Shown here one piece after another: positions 43,202 to 52,153 of a stretch of 64,000 nt of DNA. Source of the stretch: Pseudescherichia sp031987975 (GTDB taxonomy: Bacteria; Pseudomonadota; Gammaproteobacteria; Enterobacterales; Enterobacteriaceae); contig NZ_DALZYX010000007.1 of the NCBI RefSeq assembly GCF_031987975.1, forward strand, positions 62,001 through 126,000, in the 5' to 3' direction. The first letter of the stretch is position 1. Every line of letters starts with the position of its first letter. The position numbers were made by a program, and so were the translations under genes. The notes under the pieces were generated by a model. That model had not been told where the DNA came from. It did no database searches and was given only the letters and a program-made list of their open reading frames with translations.

Positions 43202-44155
43202 ATGACCAATAAGAGTGCCGCTCCAGAAAAACATGTTTTATTAACCCAGCCGGTGCCGGATGCGATAGATGAGATACTGATCCGGGAGTATCAGGTGCAT
43301 CGCCTCTGGCAGGCCAGCGAACCCCACGCCATGCTGGCGGAGATCGGTGGTCTTATTGAGGGGGTCGTTACCGGAGGCGCAAAAGGGCTATCCCGCGAGA
43401 TCATGGCTCAGCTACCGGCCCTGAAAATTGTGGCGGTGAGTGGGATCGGCACCGACGCCGTGGACCTGGCCTATGCCGCAGAGCGCGGCATTTTCGTGAC
43501 CACCACGCCGGGGGTGCTAACCGACGACGTGGCCGACATGGCGCTGGGGCTGCTGATCGCCACCCTGCGGCAGATGAGCGAGGGTGAGCAGGTGGTGCGC
43601 GCGGGTCGCTGGCCGCAGACTACGCTGCCGCTGGCGCGCAAGGTCACCGGGACTACCATAGGCATTGTTGGCATGGGGCGGGTCGGACAGGCGATTGCCA
43701 AACGCGCCGTCGCCTTTGATAGCCGTATTCTCTACACGTCGCGTGCTGCTATCCCTGAGCTTGATTATATCTTCGTGCCCGACCTGCACGCGCTGGCTCA
43801 GGAAGTGGACGTGCTGGTGTTGGCTGCCTCCGCCGACGGCGGGGAGGTGATTATCGATGCATCAGTACTGGAGGCCCTCGGCCCGAAGGGCTATTTCATC
43901 AACATCGCCCGTGGCAAGCTGGTGGATGAGACCGCGCTGCTCAACGCCCTGCGTGAGAAACGCATTGCCGGGGCCGGGCTGGACGTCTTTGCCAACGAGC
44001 CACACGTGCCGGAGGGCTTCTTCACCCTGCCTAACGTCACTCTGCAACCCCACCGCGCCAGCGCCACGCTGCAAACCCGGCTGGCGATGGGCAACATGGT
44101 GCTGGAGAACCTCGCGGCCTGCTTTAACGGACAGCTGCCGCCACATCGGGTGTGA
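43202..44155 (+). CDS. D-isomer-specific 2-hydroxyacid dehydrogenase
   Basis: About 317-residue NAD(P)-dependent dehydrogenase. The Rossmann loop is GIVGMGRVGQAIAKR, and the catalytic residues are Arg in FINIARGKLVDE (and VSGIGTDAVD in the substrate domain), Glu in VFANEPHVP and His in LQPHRASAT. It resembles glyoxylate/hydroxypyruvate or 2-ketogluconate reductases. Three ATG codons crowd the start (43193, 43196, 43202); the third is favoured because GAAGGA lies 8-9 bases before it. The next gene is an MFS sugar-acid carrier 47 bp downstream, so uptake and reduction of a 2-keto or 2-hydroxy acid is likely; the substrate is not identified. Confidence 0.85.
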   Translation: MTNKSAAPEKHVLLTQPVPDAIDEILIREYQVHRLWQASEPHAMLAEIGGLIEGVVTGGAKGLSREIMAQLPALKIVAVSGIGTDAVDLAYAAERGIFVTTTPGVLTDDVADMALGLLIATLRQMSEGEQVVRAGRWPQTTLPLARKVTGTTIGIVGMGRVGQAIAKRAVAFDSRILYTSRAAIPELDYIFVPDLHALAQEVDVLVLAASADGGEVIIDASVLEALGPKGYFINIARGKLVDETALLNALREKRIAGAGLDVFANEPHVPEGFFTLPNVTLQPHRASATLQTRLAMGNMVLENLAACFNGQLPPHRV

Positions 44156-44202
44156 CCTAAAGCCGTAACCTCTGAACCCTACAAAATAAGAGTGAGAAAG
44201 CG

Positions 44203-45573
44203 ATGAGCAAACAAATCGATATCTCTTTACAGCAGGTTAAACGCGTCGGACATCACCGCTACTGGGTGCTTGGACTGATTTTTATTATCACCGTGATCAA
44301 CTACGCCGACCGGGCGACCATGTCTATTGCCGGCACCTCGGTAGTGAAGGAGCTGGGTCTCGATCCCCTGATGCTGGGGATGATCTTCTCGGCCTTCGCC
44401 TGGGCCTACGCGCTGGGGCAGATCCCCGGCGGCTGGCTGCTGGACCGCTTTGGCGCAAAAAAGGTCTACGGCGCGAGCCTGGTGCTCTGGTCGGTGTTTA
44501 CCATGCTGCAGGGAACGGTGGGCTGGATCGGCCTGACCGGCAGCCTGGCGGCGATGACCCTCTTCCTGATGCGCTTTATGCTTGGCCTGGTGGAATCCCC
44601 GGCGTTTCCGGCCAACTCGCGGATTGTCTCCAGCTGGTTTCCGACCCGCGAGCGCGGCGTCGCCTCGGCGCTGTTTAACTCCGGACAGTATATGGCGGTA
44701 GTGGTCTTTACGCCGATCATGGCCTGGCTGACCCACGCCTGGGGCTGGGAGCATGTCTTCCTGTGGATGGGTGGCGTCGGCCTCGTGCTGGCCGTGGTCT
44801 GGTTTGCCTGGTATAAGGAGCCGCACCGTGATCCGCGCCTCACCGAGGAGGAGAAGAACCTGATGCGCGAGGGCGGGGCGCTGGTAGATCTCGACAGCGA
44901 AGGGGCCACGAAGGGCAAAAAAACCTCCCTGCGCGACGCTAAATGCCTCTTCACTAACCGCAACCTGTGGGCAATCTACCTCGGCCAGTACTGCATTACC
45001 GCGCTGACCTACTTCTTTATCACCTGGTTTCCCATCTACCTGATTCAGGGGCGCGGCATGACTATCATGCAGGCGGGCTGGGTCGCGGCGCTACCCGCTA
45101 TTTGCGGCTTCACCGGCGGCCTGCTGGGCGGGTATCTCTCCGACGCGCTGATCGCCCGGGGCATTCACCCCTCCCGCGCCCGTAAAACGCCGTTTGTCAT
45201 CGGCATGGGGCTATCGACTATGCTGGTGTTTGCTAACTTCGTCGATACCAACAGCGCGGTAATTTTCCTGATGGCGCTGGCCTTCTTTGGCAAGGGCTTT
45301 GCGGCGGTAGGCTGGGCGGTGCTCTCTGATGTTGCGCCGAAAACCATGATTGGCCTGTGCGGTGGCGTGTTTAACGGCATCGGCAACATCGCCGGGATCG
45401 TCACGCCGCTGGTGATTGGCTATGTGGTGACGGTCACCGGTTCGTTCAATAACGCCCTGTGGTTTGTCGCCGGGCACGGGGTGCTGGCGGTGATCAGCTA
45501 TCTGCTGATCGCGACCCGCTTTGAGCGCGTGGAGGATCATTCGTCTTCTGTGCGCTCTGCCACAAAAGCATAA
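44203..45573 (+). CDS. MFS carrier, GudP/GarP-like (sugar-acid:proton symporter)
   Basis: 456-residue, 12-helix member of the anion:cation symporter family, close in pattern to glucarate/galactarate carriers: FIITVINYADRATMSIAGT in helix 1, GGWLLDRFGAKKVYG (motif A) and GLVESPAFPANSRIVSSWFP in helix 4. It follows the 2-hydroxyacid dehydrogenase in the same direction and probably imports its substrate or a precursor. ATG 44203 lies after GAGTGAGAAAGCG. A weak GC-rich hairpin follows before the sigma54 activator gene. Confidence 0.85.
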   Translation: MSKQIDISLQQVKRVGHHRYWVLGLIFIITVINYADRATMSIAGTSVVKELGLDPLMLGMIFSAFAWAYALGQIPGGWLLDRFGAKKVYGASLVLWSVFTMLQGTVGWIGLTGSLAAMTLFLMRFMLGLVESPAFPANSRIVSSWFPTRERGVASALFNSGQYMAVVVFTPIMAWLTHAWGWEHVFLWMGGVGLVLAVVWFAWYKEPHRDPRLTEEEKNLMREGGALVDLDSEGATKGKKTSLRDAKCLFTNRNLWAIYLGQYCITALTYFFITWFPIYLIQGRGMTIMQAGWVAALPAICGFTGGLLGGYLSDALIARGIHPSRARKTPFVIGMGLSTMLVFANFVDTNSAVIFLMALAFFGKGFAAVGWAVLSDVAPKTMIGLCGGVFNGIGNIAGIVTPLVIGYVVTVTGSFNNALWFVAGHGVLAVISYLLIATRFERVEDHSSSVRSATKA

Positions 45574-45651
45574 ACTTAAGGCCGTCGCTTTCCCCTGCGG
45601 CCTCGGTTTGCGGGCATCATATCCGCAGAACGATGCGTGAAGGGGAAAGCA

Positions 45652-48414
45652 ATGCGTGATGAATTACTGACGTTTCTGGCTAATCAAACTGACTTTTTTG
45701 ATCCGGAGAAGTTGAGCGAGGTGTTTACCGCCAGCTATCTGGCGCAGCGCTTTTCGCTGAAAAGAAATACCGCCAGCCATTACCTTAACCAGCTGGTTGC
45801 CCAGGGCGTGCTGGTAAAAATTAACACCCGGCCCGTCTACTTTCTGCATAAGAAAACCTTCAGCCAGCAGTTCTTTCCCCTGGCCGCCAACGAGTACGAG
45901 AGCGTCGCCCAGCTGCTTGGCGACGGTGGACCTGAGCCGGAGCGGCCCGATCACTTTTCGCTGCTTATCGGTCACGATGAGAGCCTGAAAAAGCCCATTG
46001 AGCAGCTCAAAACCGCGCTTTTTTACCCGGATGGCGGCCTGCCGCTGCTGATTACCGGCGACAGCGGCACCGGCAAAAGCTACATGGCGAATCTGATGCA
46101 TGAGTTTGCTATCTCCGAAGGGCTGCTGGCGGACGATGCACCTTTCATCAGCTTTAACTGCGCCCAGTATGCCAGCAACCCGGAGCTGCTGGCGGCCAAC
46201 CTGTTCGGCTATGCCAAAGGGGCATTTACCGGGGCGCAGACGGACCGCCAGGGGGCCTTTGAGGCGGCCAACGGCGGCATGCTGTTCCTCGACGAGGTGC
46301 ACCGGCTCAACGCCGAGGGGCAGGAGAAGCTCTTTACCTGGCTCGATCGCAAGGAGATCTACCGGGTCGGTGAGACGGCGCAGGGCCGCCCGGTCTCAAC
46401 GCGGCTAATCTTCGCCACCACTGAGGAGTTGCACAGCACCTTCTTAACCACCTTTTTGCGACGTATTCCGATTCTGGTCACGCTGCCCGATCTGCAAAGC
46501 CGCTCCCGGCAGGAGAAGGAGGCGCTGATCCTGCTCTTCTTCTGGCTGGAGGCGAAAAAGCTGGCGGTGCGTCTGGCGTTAACGCCCCGGCTGATGCAGG
46601 TCCTGAACCACTTTGTCTACCGGGGCAACGTCGGCGAGCTGAAGAACGCCGTGAAGTACACGGTGGCGGCGTCGTGGGCGAAGCAGCGGGGCGGCGAGGA
46701 GCTGGTGGTGGGCATTCAGCACCTGCCGGAGAAGATTGCCGCAGCGATCCCGGCCTCAGGCGACCCGCTGACGGCGGATGAGAACCTGATCGTCGAGCCG
46801 CAGACCAGCCTGGTGTGGCTCCTGCGCTCCCGCGATCCCACCCGGGGGGTAATCTACGACGCCCAATGCCAGGTGCTGGCGCTCTATGAGCAGTGGATGA
46901 GCGGCCACGCGGATTGGGAGGAGGTGCGTAAACGCATGGGGGAGGCGATCGAGGGGCTTTTTGACCGGCTCATTTTTGATAACCGCGACACAACTGACTC
47001 GCCGATGCTGCTCCTGACTACCCAGCAGGTGCGCGAGGAGTTCTACCGCCTGGAGAAGCAGTTCAACATTCAGTTTAACGGCAACTGCATCTACGCGCTA
47101 AGCCACTACCTGGTGCACCGCTCCCGGAGTACGCCCTCCCGCCTGAGTCAGGAGCGGATCCGCAGCCTCGATGATTTTCTTGCCCAGAAGTACCCGCTGC
47201 TCTACCGTTTTTGCCAGGCCGTGATCAACGCGCTGGCGCAAAAGCTCGATATCGAACCGCAGCGGATCGATGCTCTGCTGCTGGTGCTCTGGCTGCATCA
47301 GTCCGGCGCGGTCGGCCAGCCGCACGTCACCCGCGCCGTTATTCTGGCCCACGGCTATGCTACCGCCAGCAGCATTGCTAACGTCGCCAATCGGCTGCTA
47401 AAAAATCATCTGTTTGAATCCTTTGATATGCCGCTGGACGTCACGCCGGAGGCCATTGCCCGCCAGGTGATGGACTACATCGAAAGCAATACCCAGGCCT
47501 CGGGGGTGATGATCCTCGTTGATATGGGATCGCTCAACGCCATCCATCACCATTTTCAGCGCCGGGTCTCTACGCCGGTGGCGATTGTCAATAACGTCTC
47601 TACCAGCATGGCGCTCTACGTTGGCGAGCGGATTTTACGCGGCGATCTGATCGAGGATATCGCTCAGCAGATCGGTGGCGACCTGCCGGTTGAGCATCAG
47701 ATCTTCTGGCCGCAGGCAAACCGTCCTCGGGTGATCCTGACCACCTGCGTCACCGGCCTTGGTGCGGCAACCAATCTCTGTACGCTACTGAAGGCCAGCA
47801 TTCCGGAGACGCTGGGTATTGATGTCATCGCCTGTGACTACAATACGCTCAGCAACGGTCAGGAGAGTGCGCTGGCGTTCAATCGCTATGAGATGCTGGC
47901 CGTGGTCGGCACGTTCGACCCGAACCTGCCTGCGGTGCCGTGGATCTCGCTGGATTCGTTGATAGCCGGGGACGGTCACGCCCAGCTGATGCGTATTTTT
48001 GGTGATATTGCTACGCCAGAGCAGATAGATGAGATCAACAATCTGCTGCTGAAGAACTTCTCCCTGCGCCGGGTGATTGAGTCCGTCACTATTCTCGACA
48101 CCAGCAAGGTGCTTAATCAGGTGGAGCAGTTTGTCCTGCGCTACGAGCATCTGGCCGGATGCCAGATTGCCAATGACCGAAAGGTGGCGCTCTATGTGCA
48201 CATCAGCTGCCTGATAGAGCGGCTGATCCGTAACGCCTCCCCTGGCAGCTATGCGGGACGGCAGTGTCCGGAAAGCGAGCTGGTCGATATTAAGCAGGCC
48301 TTTAGTGTCATTGAGAGCAGTTATAGTGTCAAAATCCCCGCTGTCGAACTTTGTTACATCCACAATATCCTGACGCAGGAAACGGAATTTATTCAGCAAG
48401 ATCAAGAGTTTTAA
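45652..48414 (+). CDS. gfrR: LevR/DgaR-type sigma54-dependent activator of the downstream PTS (GfrR-like)
   Basis: 920-residue regulator. An N-terminal winged helix (about 10-65), then a central AAA+ domain with Walker A GDSGTGKS at 136-143 and the sigma54-contacting GAFTGA loop at 190-195, then PTS regulation domains flanking an EIIA-Man-like module (VMILVDMGSLNAIHHHFQ) and an EIIB-like segment, as in LevR. Phosphorylation by the PTS would set its activity. It would activate the -24/-12 promoter 50 bp past its stop. ATG 45652 is chosen because AAGGGGAAAG precedes it; an in-frame GTG five codons upstream is less likely. The gfrR name is inferred from the gene order. Confidence 0.85.
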   Translation: MRDELLTFLANQTDFFDPEKLSEVFTASYLAQRFSLKRNTASHYLNQLVAQGVLVKINTRPVYFLHKKTFSQQFFPLAANEYESVAQLLGDGGPEPERPDHFSLLIGHDESLKKPIEQLKTALFYPDGGLPLLITGDSGTGKSYMANLMHEFAISEGLLADDAPFISFNCAQYASNPELLAANLFGYAKGAFTGAQTDRQGAFEAANGGMLFLDEVHRLNAEGQEKLFTWLDRKEIYRVGETAQGRPVSTRLIFATTEELHSTFLTTFLRRIPILVTLPDLQSRSRQEKEALILLFFWLEAKKLAVRLALTPRLMQVLNHFVYRGNVGELKNAVKYTVAASWAKQRGGEELVVGIQHLPEKIAAAIPASGDPLTADENLIVEPQTSLVWLLRSRDPTRGVIYDAQCQVLALYEQWMSGHADWEEVRKRMGEAIEGLFDRLIFDNRDTTDSPMLLLTTQQVREEFYRLEKQFNIQFNGNCIYALSHYLVHRSRSTPSRLSQERIRSLDDFLAQKYPLLYRFCQAVINALAQKLDIEPQRIDALLLVLWLHQSGAVGQPHVTRAVILAHGYATASSIANVANRLLKNHLFESFDMPLDVTPEAIARQVMDYIESNTQASGVMILVDMGSLNAIHHHFQRRVSTPVAIVNNVSTSMALYVGERILRGDLIEDIAQQIGGDLPVEHQIFWPQANRPRVILTTCVTGLGAATNLCTLLKASIPETLGIDVIACDYNTLSNGQESALAFNRYEMLAVVGTFDPNLPAVPWISLDSLIAGDGHAQLMRIFGDIATPEQIDEINNLLLKNFSLRRVIESVTILDTSKVLNQVEQFVLRYEHLAGCQIANDRKVALYVHISCLIERLIRNASPGSYAGRQCPESELVDIKQAFSVIESSYSVKIPAVELCYIHNILTQETEFIQQDQEF

Positions 48415-48433
48415 TCCTCACACTCTCCTCTCA

Positions 48434-48455
48434 TGGCGCATTTCATCGTGCGCCA
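48434..48455. promoter_or_regulatory. Inverted repeat TGGCGCA...TGCGCCA before the sigma54 promoter
   Basis: Perfect 7-bp arms, 8-nt loop, followed by CTTTTT. It may be the terminator of the regulator gene or an activator site; it is only 9 bp from the -24 element, closer than usual for an enhancer. Confidence 0.5.
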
Positions 48456-48463
48456 CTTTTTCG

Positions 48464-48479
48464 TGGCACGCCGGTTGCA
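48464..48479 (+). promoter_or_regulatory. Sigma54 promoter of the gfr-type PTS operon
   Basis: TGGCACGCCGGTTGCA, a perfect match to the -24 (TGGCAC) and -12 (TTGCA) elements with correct spacing, 37 bp upstream of the EIIA start. It fits the sigma54 activator encoded immediately upstream. Confidence 0.93.
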
Positions 48480-48515
48480 GTATCTCTGTCAGTGGAACGC
48501 ATTTTCGAGGACAGG

Positions 48516-48938
48516 ATGAAACGACACTACATTTTTGCCAGCCATGGCACCCTTGCCCGGGGCGTGCTCGACTCAGTTGAGCTGATCCTCGGTAAACAGA
48601 CGGATATTTCGACGCTCTGCGCCTACGTTGAGGAGCAGCGGGATTTAACCGAGCAGGTCACGGAGCTAATGCAGCGGATACCGGACGAGGAGGAGATCGT
48701 GGCGATCACCGATATCTTCGCCGGCAGCGTAAATAACGAATTTGTTCGTTTTCTACAACGTCCTCGCTTTCATCTGGTGGCGGGGCTTAATTTACCGCTG
48801 GTGATCGATCTGCTTATTTCCAGCGACGAGCCTGATACCGGGAAGCTTATTGAGGAGGCGTTAATAAGCTCCAGAGAGAGCATTCAATACTGTAATTACA
48901 CCATCTCCAGCGCAATGCAGGCGGATAAAGATTTCTAA
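48516..48938 (+). CDS. gfrA: Mannose-family PTS EIIA component
   Basis: 140-residue cytosolic phosphocarrier of the mannose/fructose/sorbose PTS family. The phospho-accepting residue is H10 (IFASHGTLARG). It passes phosphate from HPr to EIIB. The start at 48516 follows GAGGACAGG and lies 37 bp beyond the sigma54 promoter; longer in-frame sequence upstream is promoter DNA. First gene of the six-gene PTS/deglycase operon. The gfr names follow the Salmonella glucoselysine/fructoselysine operon, whose order (IIA, IIB, IIC, IID, two SIS deglycases) is matched. Confidence 0.85.
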   Translation: MKRHYIFASHGTLARGVLDSVELILGKQTDISTLCAYVEEQRDLTEQVTELMQRIPDEEEIVAITDIFAGSVNNEFVRFLQRPRFHLVAGLNLPLVIDLLISSDEPDTGKLIEEALISSRESIQYCNYTISSAMQADKDF

Positions 48939-48953
48939 GAGGGAGGAAACAGG

Positions 48954-49424
48954 ATGATTACGTTAGTGCGGGTTGACCATCGTTTACTGCACGGCCAGGT
49001 GGCGTTCTCATGGACGCAATATGTCGGCGCAGACTGCATTCTGATCGCCAACGACAGCGTGCCCAATGACGAACTGCGTAAGACTACCATCAAGCTGGCT
49101 AAGCCGCCGTCGGTGAAGCTGGTTATTAAGAATATCGCTGACTCCATTGAGGCAATTAAAAGCGGCGTTACCGACAAATATACGCTCTTTATCGTCGTGG
49201 AGTCGGTAGAGGATGCCTGGCGCTTGGCCCGGGAGATACCGGAAATAAAAAGCATCAATCTCGGCGGAATAAAGGCGAAAGAGGGCAGCCGAAATATTTC
49301 GAAGGCGGTGAATCTGCTGCCTGACGAAATTACCCGGCTCAATGAACTGGTGGGGCAGGGGGTGGAAATTGAGATCCGCCAGGTTCCCAACGATCGCAAA
49401 CAGCTCATAACGGAATGCTTGTAA
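48954..49424 (+). CDS. gfrB: Mannose-family PTS EIIB component
   Basis: 156-residue cytosolic EIIB that phosphorylates the incoming substrate. The active His is H13 in RVDHRLLHGQVAF, the standard position for this family. AGGGAGGAAACAGG precedes the ATG, an unusually strong ribosome-binding site. It lies 15 bp after EIIA and 16 bp before EIIC. Confidence 0.88.
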   Translation: MITLVRVDHRLLHGQVAFSWTQYVGADCILIANDSVPNDELRKTTIKLAKPPSVKLVIKNIADSIEAIKSGVTDKYTLFIVVESVEDAWRLAREIPEIKSINLGGIKAKEGSRNISKAVNLLPDEITRLNELVGQGVEIEIRQVPNDRKQLITECL

Positions 49425-49440
49425 TTCCTGAGGATCCACT

Positions 49441-50220
49441 ATGGTAGAGGCACTTTTACTCGGGCTGGTGGCGTTTATCGCCCAGTCGGAATATGCCCTG
49501 GGCACCTCGTTAATCTCCCGGCCCATTGTCACCGGCTTATTAACCGGGCTGGTACTGGGTGATGTCCAGACGGGCGTTATCATGGGCGCGACGCTGGAGC
49601 TGGCCTTTATCGGCTCCTTCTCGGTGGGCGCATCCATTCCACCGGACGTGGTGACCGGCGGCGTGCTGGGTGTCGCGTTCGCTATCACCTCTGGCGCGGG
49701 GACCGAAACGGCGCTGCTGCTGGGGCTACCCATCGCCACCCTGACGCTGGTGTTAAAAAACGTCTATCTCGGAATGTTTATCCCGATGCTTAACCAGAAG
49801 GCGGATGCCTATGCCGATGAGGCCGATACGCGCGGCATAGAGCGGATGCACCTGATCGCCGGGTTCGGCCTGTCGCTGATGCTAGCTACGGTGGTGACCG
49901 TCTCCTTCCTGGTGGGCAGCAGCGCGGTGAAGTCCCTGCTGGACGCCATTCCGGAGTTTATTAAGCACGGCCTGAGCGTGGCGACGGGCATCATTCCGGC
50001 GCTGGGCTTTGCCATGCTGGCCCGGCTGCTGATTAACAAAAAGGTAGCACCCTACTTTTTCCTCGGCTTTGTGCTGATGGCCTATCTGAAAATTCCGGTC
50101 ACCGGCATTGCGATCCTCGGCGCTATCGTGGCCGTGATTATGGTCAACGTTACTGCCTTCACCACCCCTCGCGCCACCACAGAGCAAGGAGTCAGCCATG
50201 ACGACGAAGATGATTTCTGA
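49441..50220 (+). CDS. gfrC: Mannose-family PTS EIIC permease
   Basis: 259-residue inner-membrane EIIC with about seven to eight hydrophobic segments; LGDVQTGVIMGATLELAFIG and SVGASIPPDVVTGGVLG are the conserved Man-family signatures that form the substrate path. It works with EIID as the membrane channel. The 3' end overlaps EIID by 23 bp, so translation is coupled. Confidence 0.9.
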   Translation: MVEALLLGLVAFIAQSEYALGTSLISRPIVTGLLTGLVLGDVQTGVIMGATLELAFIGSFSVGASIPPDVVTGGVLGVAFAITSGAGTETALLLGLPIATLTLVLKNVYLGMFIPMLNQKADAYADEADTRGIERMHLIAGFGLSLMLATVVTVSFLVGSSAVKSLLDAIPEFIKHGLSVATGIIPALGFAMLARLLINKKVAPYFFLGFVLMAYLKIPVTGIAILGAIVAVIMVNVTAFTTPRATTEQGVSHDDEDDF

Positions 50221-51046
50221 AGAGACCCTGCCTGACGCGCAGGATGAGAAGGCGATCACCGCCCGCGATCTGCGCCGCGTCTTCTGGCGCTCCTTCCAGA
50301 TGGAGTTCTCCTGGAACTATGAGCGGCAGATGAACCTGGCCTTTGTCTACACCCTTATTCCGGTGCTGAAAAAGCTCTATCCGCAGAAAGAGGATCTGAA
50401 AAACGCGCTGAAGCGTCACCTGGTGTTCTTCAATACCACGCCGCATATCGTCACCCTGCTGCTGGGGATCACCACGGCGATGGAGGAGAAGAACAGCCAG
50501 CAGAAAACCATCGATGCCGGGGCGATTGATAACGTGAAGGCGTCACTGATGGGGCCGCTGGCGGGATTAGGGGACTCTTTTTTCTGGGGGACGCTGCGCT
50601 TGATCGCGACGGGGATCGGCACCAGCCTGGCGCTGCAGGGCAGTATTCTCGGGCCGATCCTCTTTCTGCTGGTGTTTAACGTTCCGCACATTCTGGTGCG
50701 CTGGTTGTTTACCCGCTGGGGCTATGTGCTCGGCACCGGGGTGCTTCAGCGCGTTCAGCAGAGCGGCATGATGGAGAGCCTGACCTACGGCGCATCGATT
50801 ATGGGGCTGATGGTGGTGGGGGCGATGACCGCCTCGATGATCAATATCACTATCCCCATCAGCTTTGGCGCGGGAGAGGCGAAGACCGAGGTGCAGGACA
50901 TTATCAACAACGTCATGCCCTGCCTGCTGCCGCTCATCAGCTTCGGCATCGTCTACTGGCTGCTGGGCCGCAGGGTAAAACCGCTCACCATTATCGGCGG
51001 GATGGCGCTGGTTGGCATTTTCGGCTCGTGGATTGGCCTGTTTTAA
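50198..51046 (+). CDS. gfrD: Mannose-family PTS EIID component
   Basis: 282-residue membrane subunit found only in the mannose PTS family. The N-terminal cytosolic part (RRVFWRSFQMEFSWNYERQM, 20 residues) is highly conserved; GLGDSFFWGTLR is the family motif in the middle, and four C-terminal hydrophobic segments follow. AAGGAGTCAGCC lies before the ATG inside gfrC. Confidence 0.9.
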   Translation: MTTKMISEETLPDAQDEKAITARDLRRVFWRSFQMEFSWNYERQMNLAFVYTLIPVLKKLYPQKEDLKNALKRHLVFFNTTPHIVTLLLGITTAMEEKNSQQKTIDAGAIDNVKASLMGPLAGLGDSFFWGTLRLIATGIGTSLALQGSILGPILFLLVFNVPHILVRWLFTRWGYVLGTGVLQRVQQSGMMESLTYGASIMGLMVVGAMTASMINITIPISFGAGEAKTEVQDIINNVMPCLLPLISFGIVYWLLGRRVKPLTIIGGMALVGIFGSWIGLF

Positions 51047-51058
51047 CCGGAGAAACCT

Positions 51059-52135
51059 ATGTTACCTACCAAGATGTTACCAACCATGATGACCTATATC
51101 GAAGAGGAGCCAGCGGCGCTGGAGACGATCCTGCGCGAGCATCGGCATAGCCTGGCGGCGATTGAGGCCTTTGCCGGCGAGCGCCCGGTGCGCCGCCTGC
51201 TGCTGCTGGCGACCGGCTCCTCGTTTAATGCCGCCCTCTGTGCAAGGGATCTCTTTGAGCGGCGCTACGGCCTGCGGGTGGAGATCAAAGAGCCGTACAA
51301 CTTTGTGCACTATGAAACCGTCGATCCGCACACCGATCTGGTGATTGCGGTCTCCCAGAGCGGCAAGAGCGCCTCGACGCTGGCGGCGATGGAGAAAGTT
51401 CAGGCAGCGGGGCTGCCGGTGTTTGCCCTGACCTCGGATCCGCAAAGCCCCATCGGCCGGGGCAGTGACTACGTGCTGGATATCAATACCGGCATTGAGC
51501 AGGTGGGCTTCGTCACTCGGGGCTTCAGCGCCACGGTGCTCAACCTGCTGCTGATTGCCCTCACCCTCGCCCGGGCGCAAAAGCAGATTACGGAGCAGGA
51601 GGCGCAGGCCACCCTGCACGAGCTGGGCCAGCTTGTCGCCGCTATTCCAGGGGCGATTGCCCAGACGGAGGCATTTTTCGACCGCCATCAGGAGACCCTG
51701 CGCAGCGGGACGCGTTTTGTGGCTATCGGCTACGGGGCGCTGACCGGCGTGGCAAAAGAGTTTGAAACCAAGTTCACCGAAACGGTGCGCGTCCCGTCCA
51801 GCGGTTTTGAGCTGGAGGCCTACATGCACGGTCCCTATCTGGAGGCCAATGCCCAGCACGTGATGTTTTTTATTGAGGATGCGGCGAATAAACGGCTGCG
51901 GGCGCTGCGGGACTACATGGCCCCGGCGGTAAACCAGACCTTGCTGGTGACCCTGAGCGGTGAGCAGGATCCGCAGACGCTGGCCCTCAACTGCCCGCTG
52001 GCGCACGACCTCGCCGCGCTGCTGCTGATTGTGCCGATGCAGGTGCTGGCCTGGCGCACGGCGTGTGCCAAAGGGATCGATCTGTCGGTGCGTATTTTTG
52101 ATGACTTTGACCGCGTATTAAAAAGTAAGATCTAA
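51059..52135 (+). CDS. gfrE: SIS-domain sugar isomerase/deglycase, GfrE-like (glucoselysine-6-phosphate deglycase)
   Basis: 358-residue cytosolic protein with two SIS (sugar isomerase) domains, akin to the isomerase half of glucosamine-6-phosphate synthase. Substrate-binding motifs are LLATGSSFNAAL, IAVSQSGKSASTL and the catalytic-type Glu in KEFETKFTETVRVPSSGFELEAYMHGP, given in parts as KFTETVRVP and ELEAYMHGP. It would cleave the phosphorylated Amadori product made by the PTS into a sugar phosphate and an amino acid. The N-terminus starts MLPTKMLPTMM, where an eight-base ATGTTACC unit is duplicated; ATG 51059 has GGAG upstream. Confidence 0.8.
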   Translation: MLPTKMLPTMMTYIEEEPAALETILREHRHSLAAIEAFAGERPVRRLLLLATGSSFNAALCARDLFERRYGLRVEIKEPYNFVHYETVDPHTDLVIAVSQSGKSASTLAAMEKVQAAGLPVFALTSDPQSPIGRGSDYVLDINTGIEQVGFVTRGFSATVLNLLLIALTLARAQKQITEQEAQATLHELGQLVAAIPGAIAQTEAFFDRHQETLRSGTRFVAIGYGALTGVAKEFETKFTETVRVPSSGFELEAYMHGPYLEANAQHVMFFIEDAANKRLRALRDYMAPAVNQTLLVTLSGEQDPQTLALNCPLAHDLAALLLIVPMQVLAWRTACAKGIDLSVRIFDDFDRVLKSKI

Positions 52136-52153
52136 TTAATCAGGAGAGAAAAT

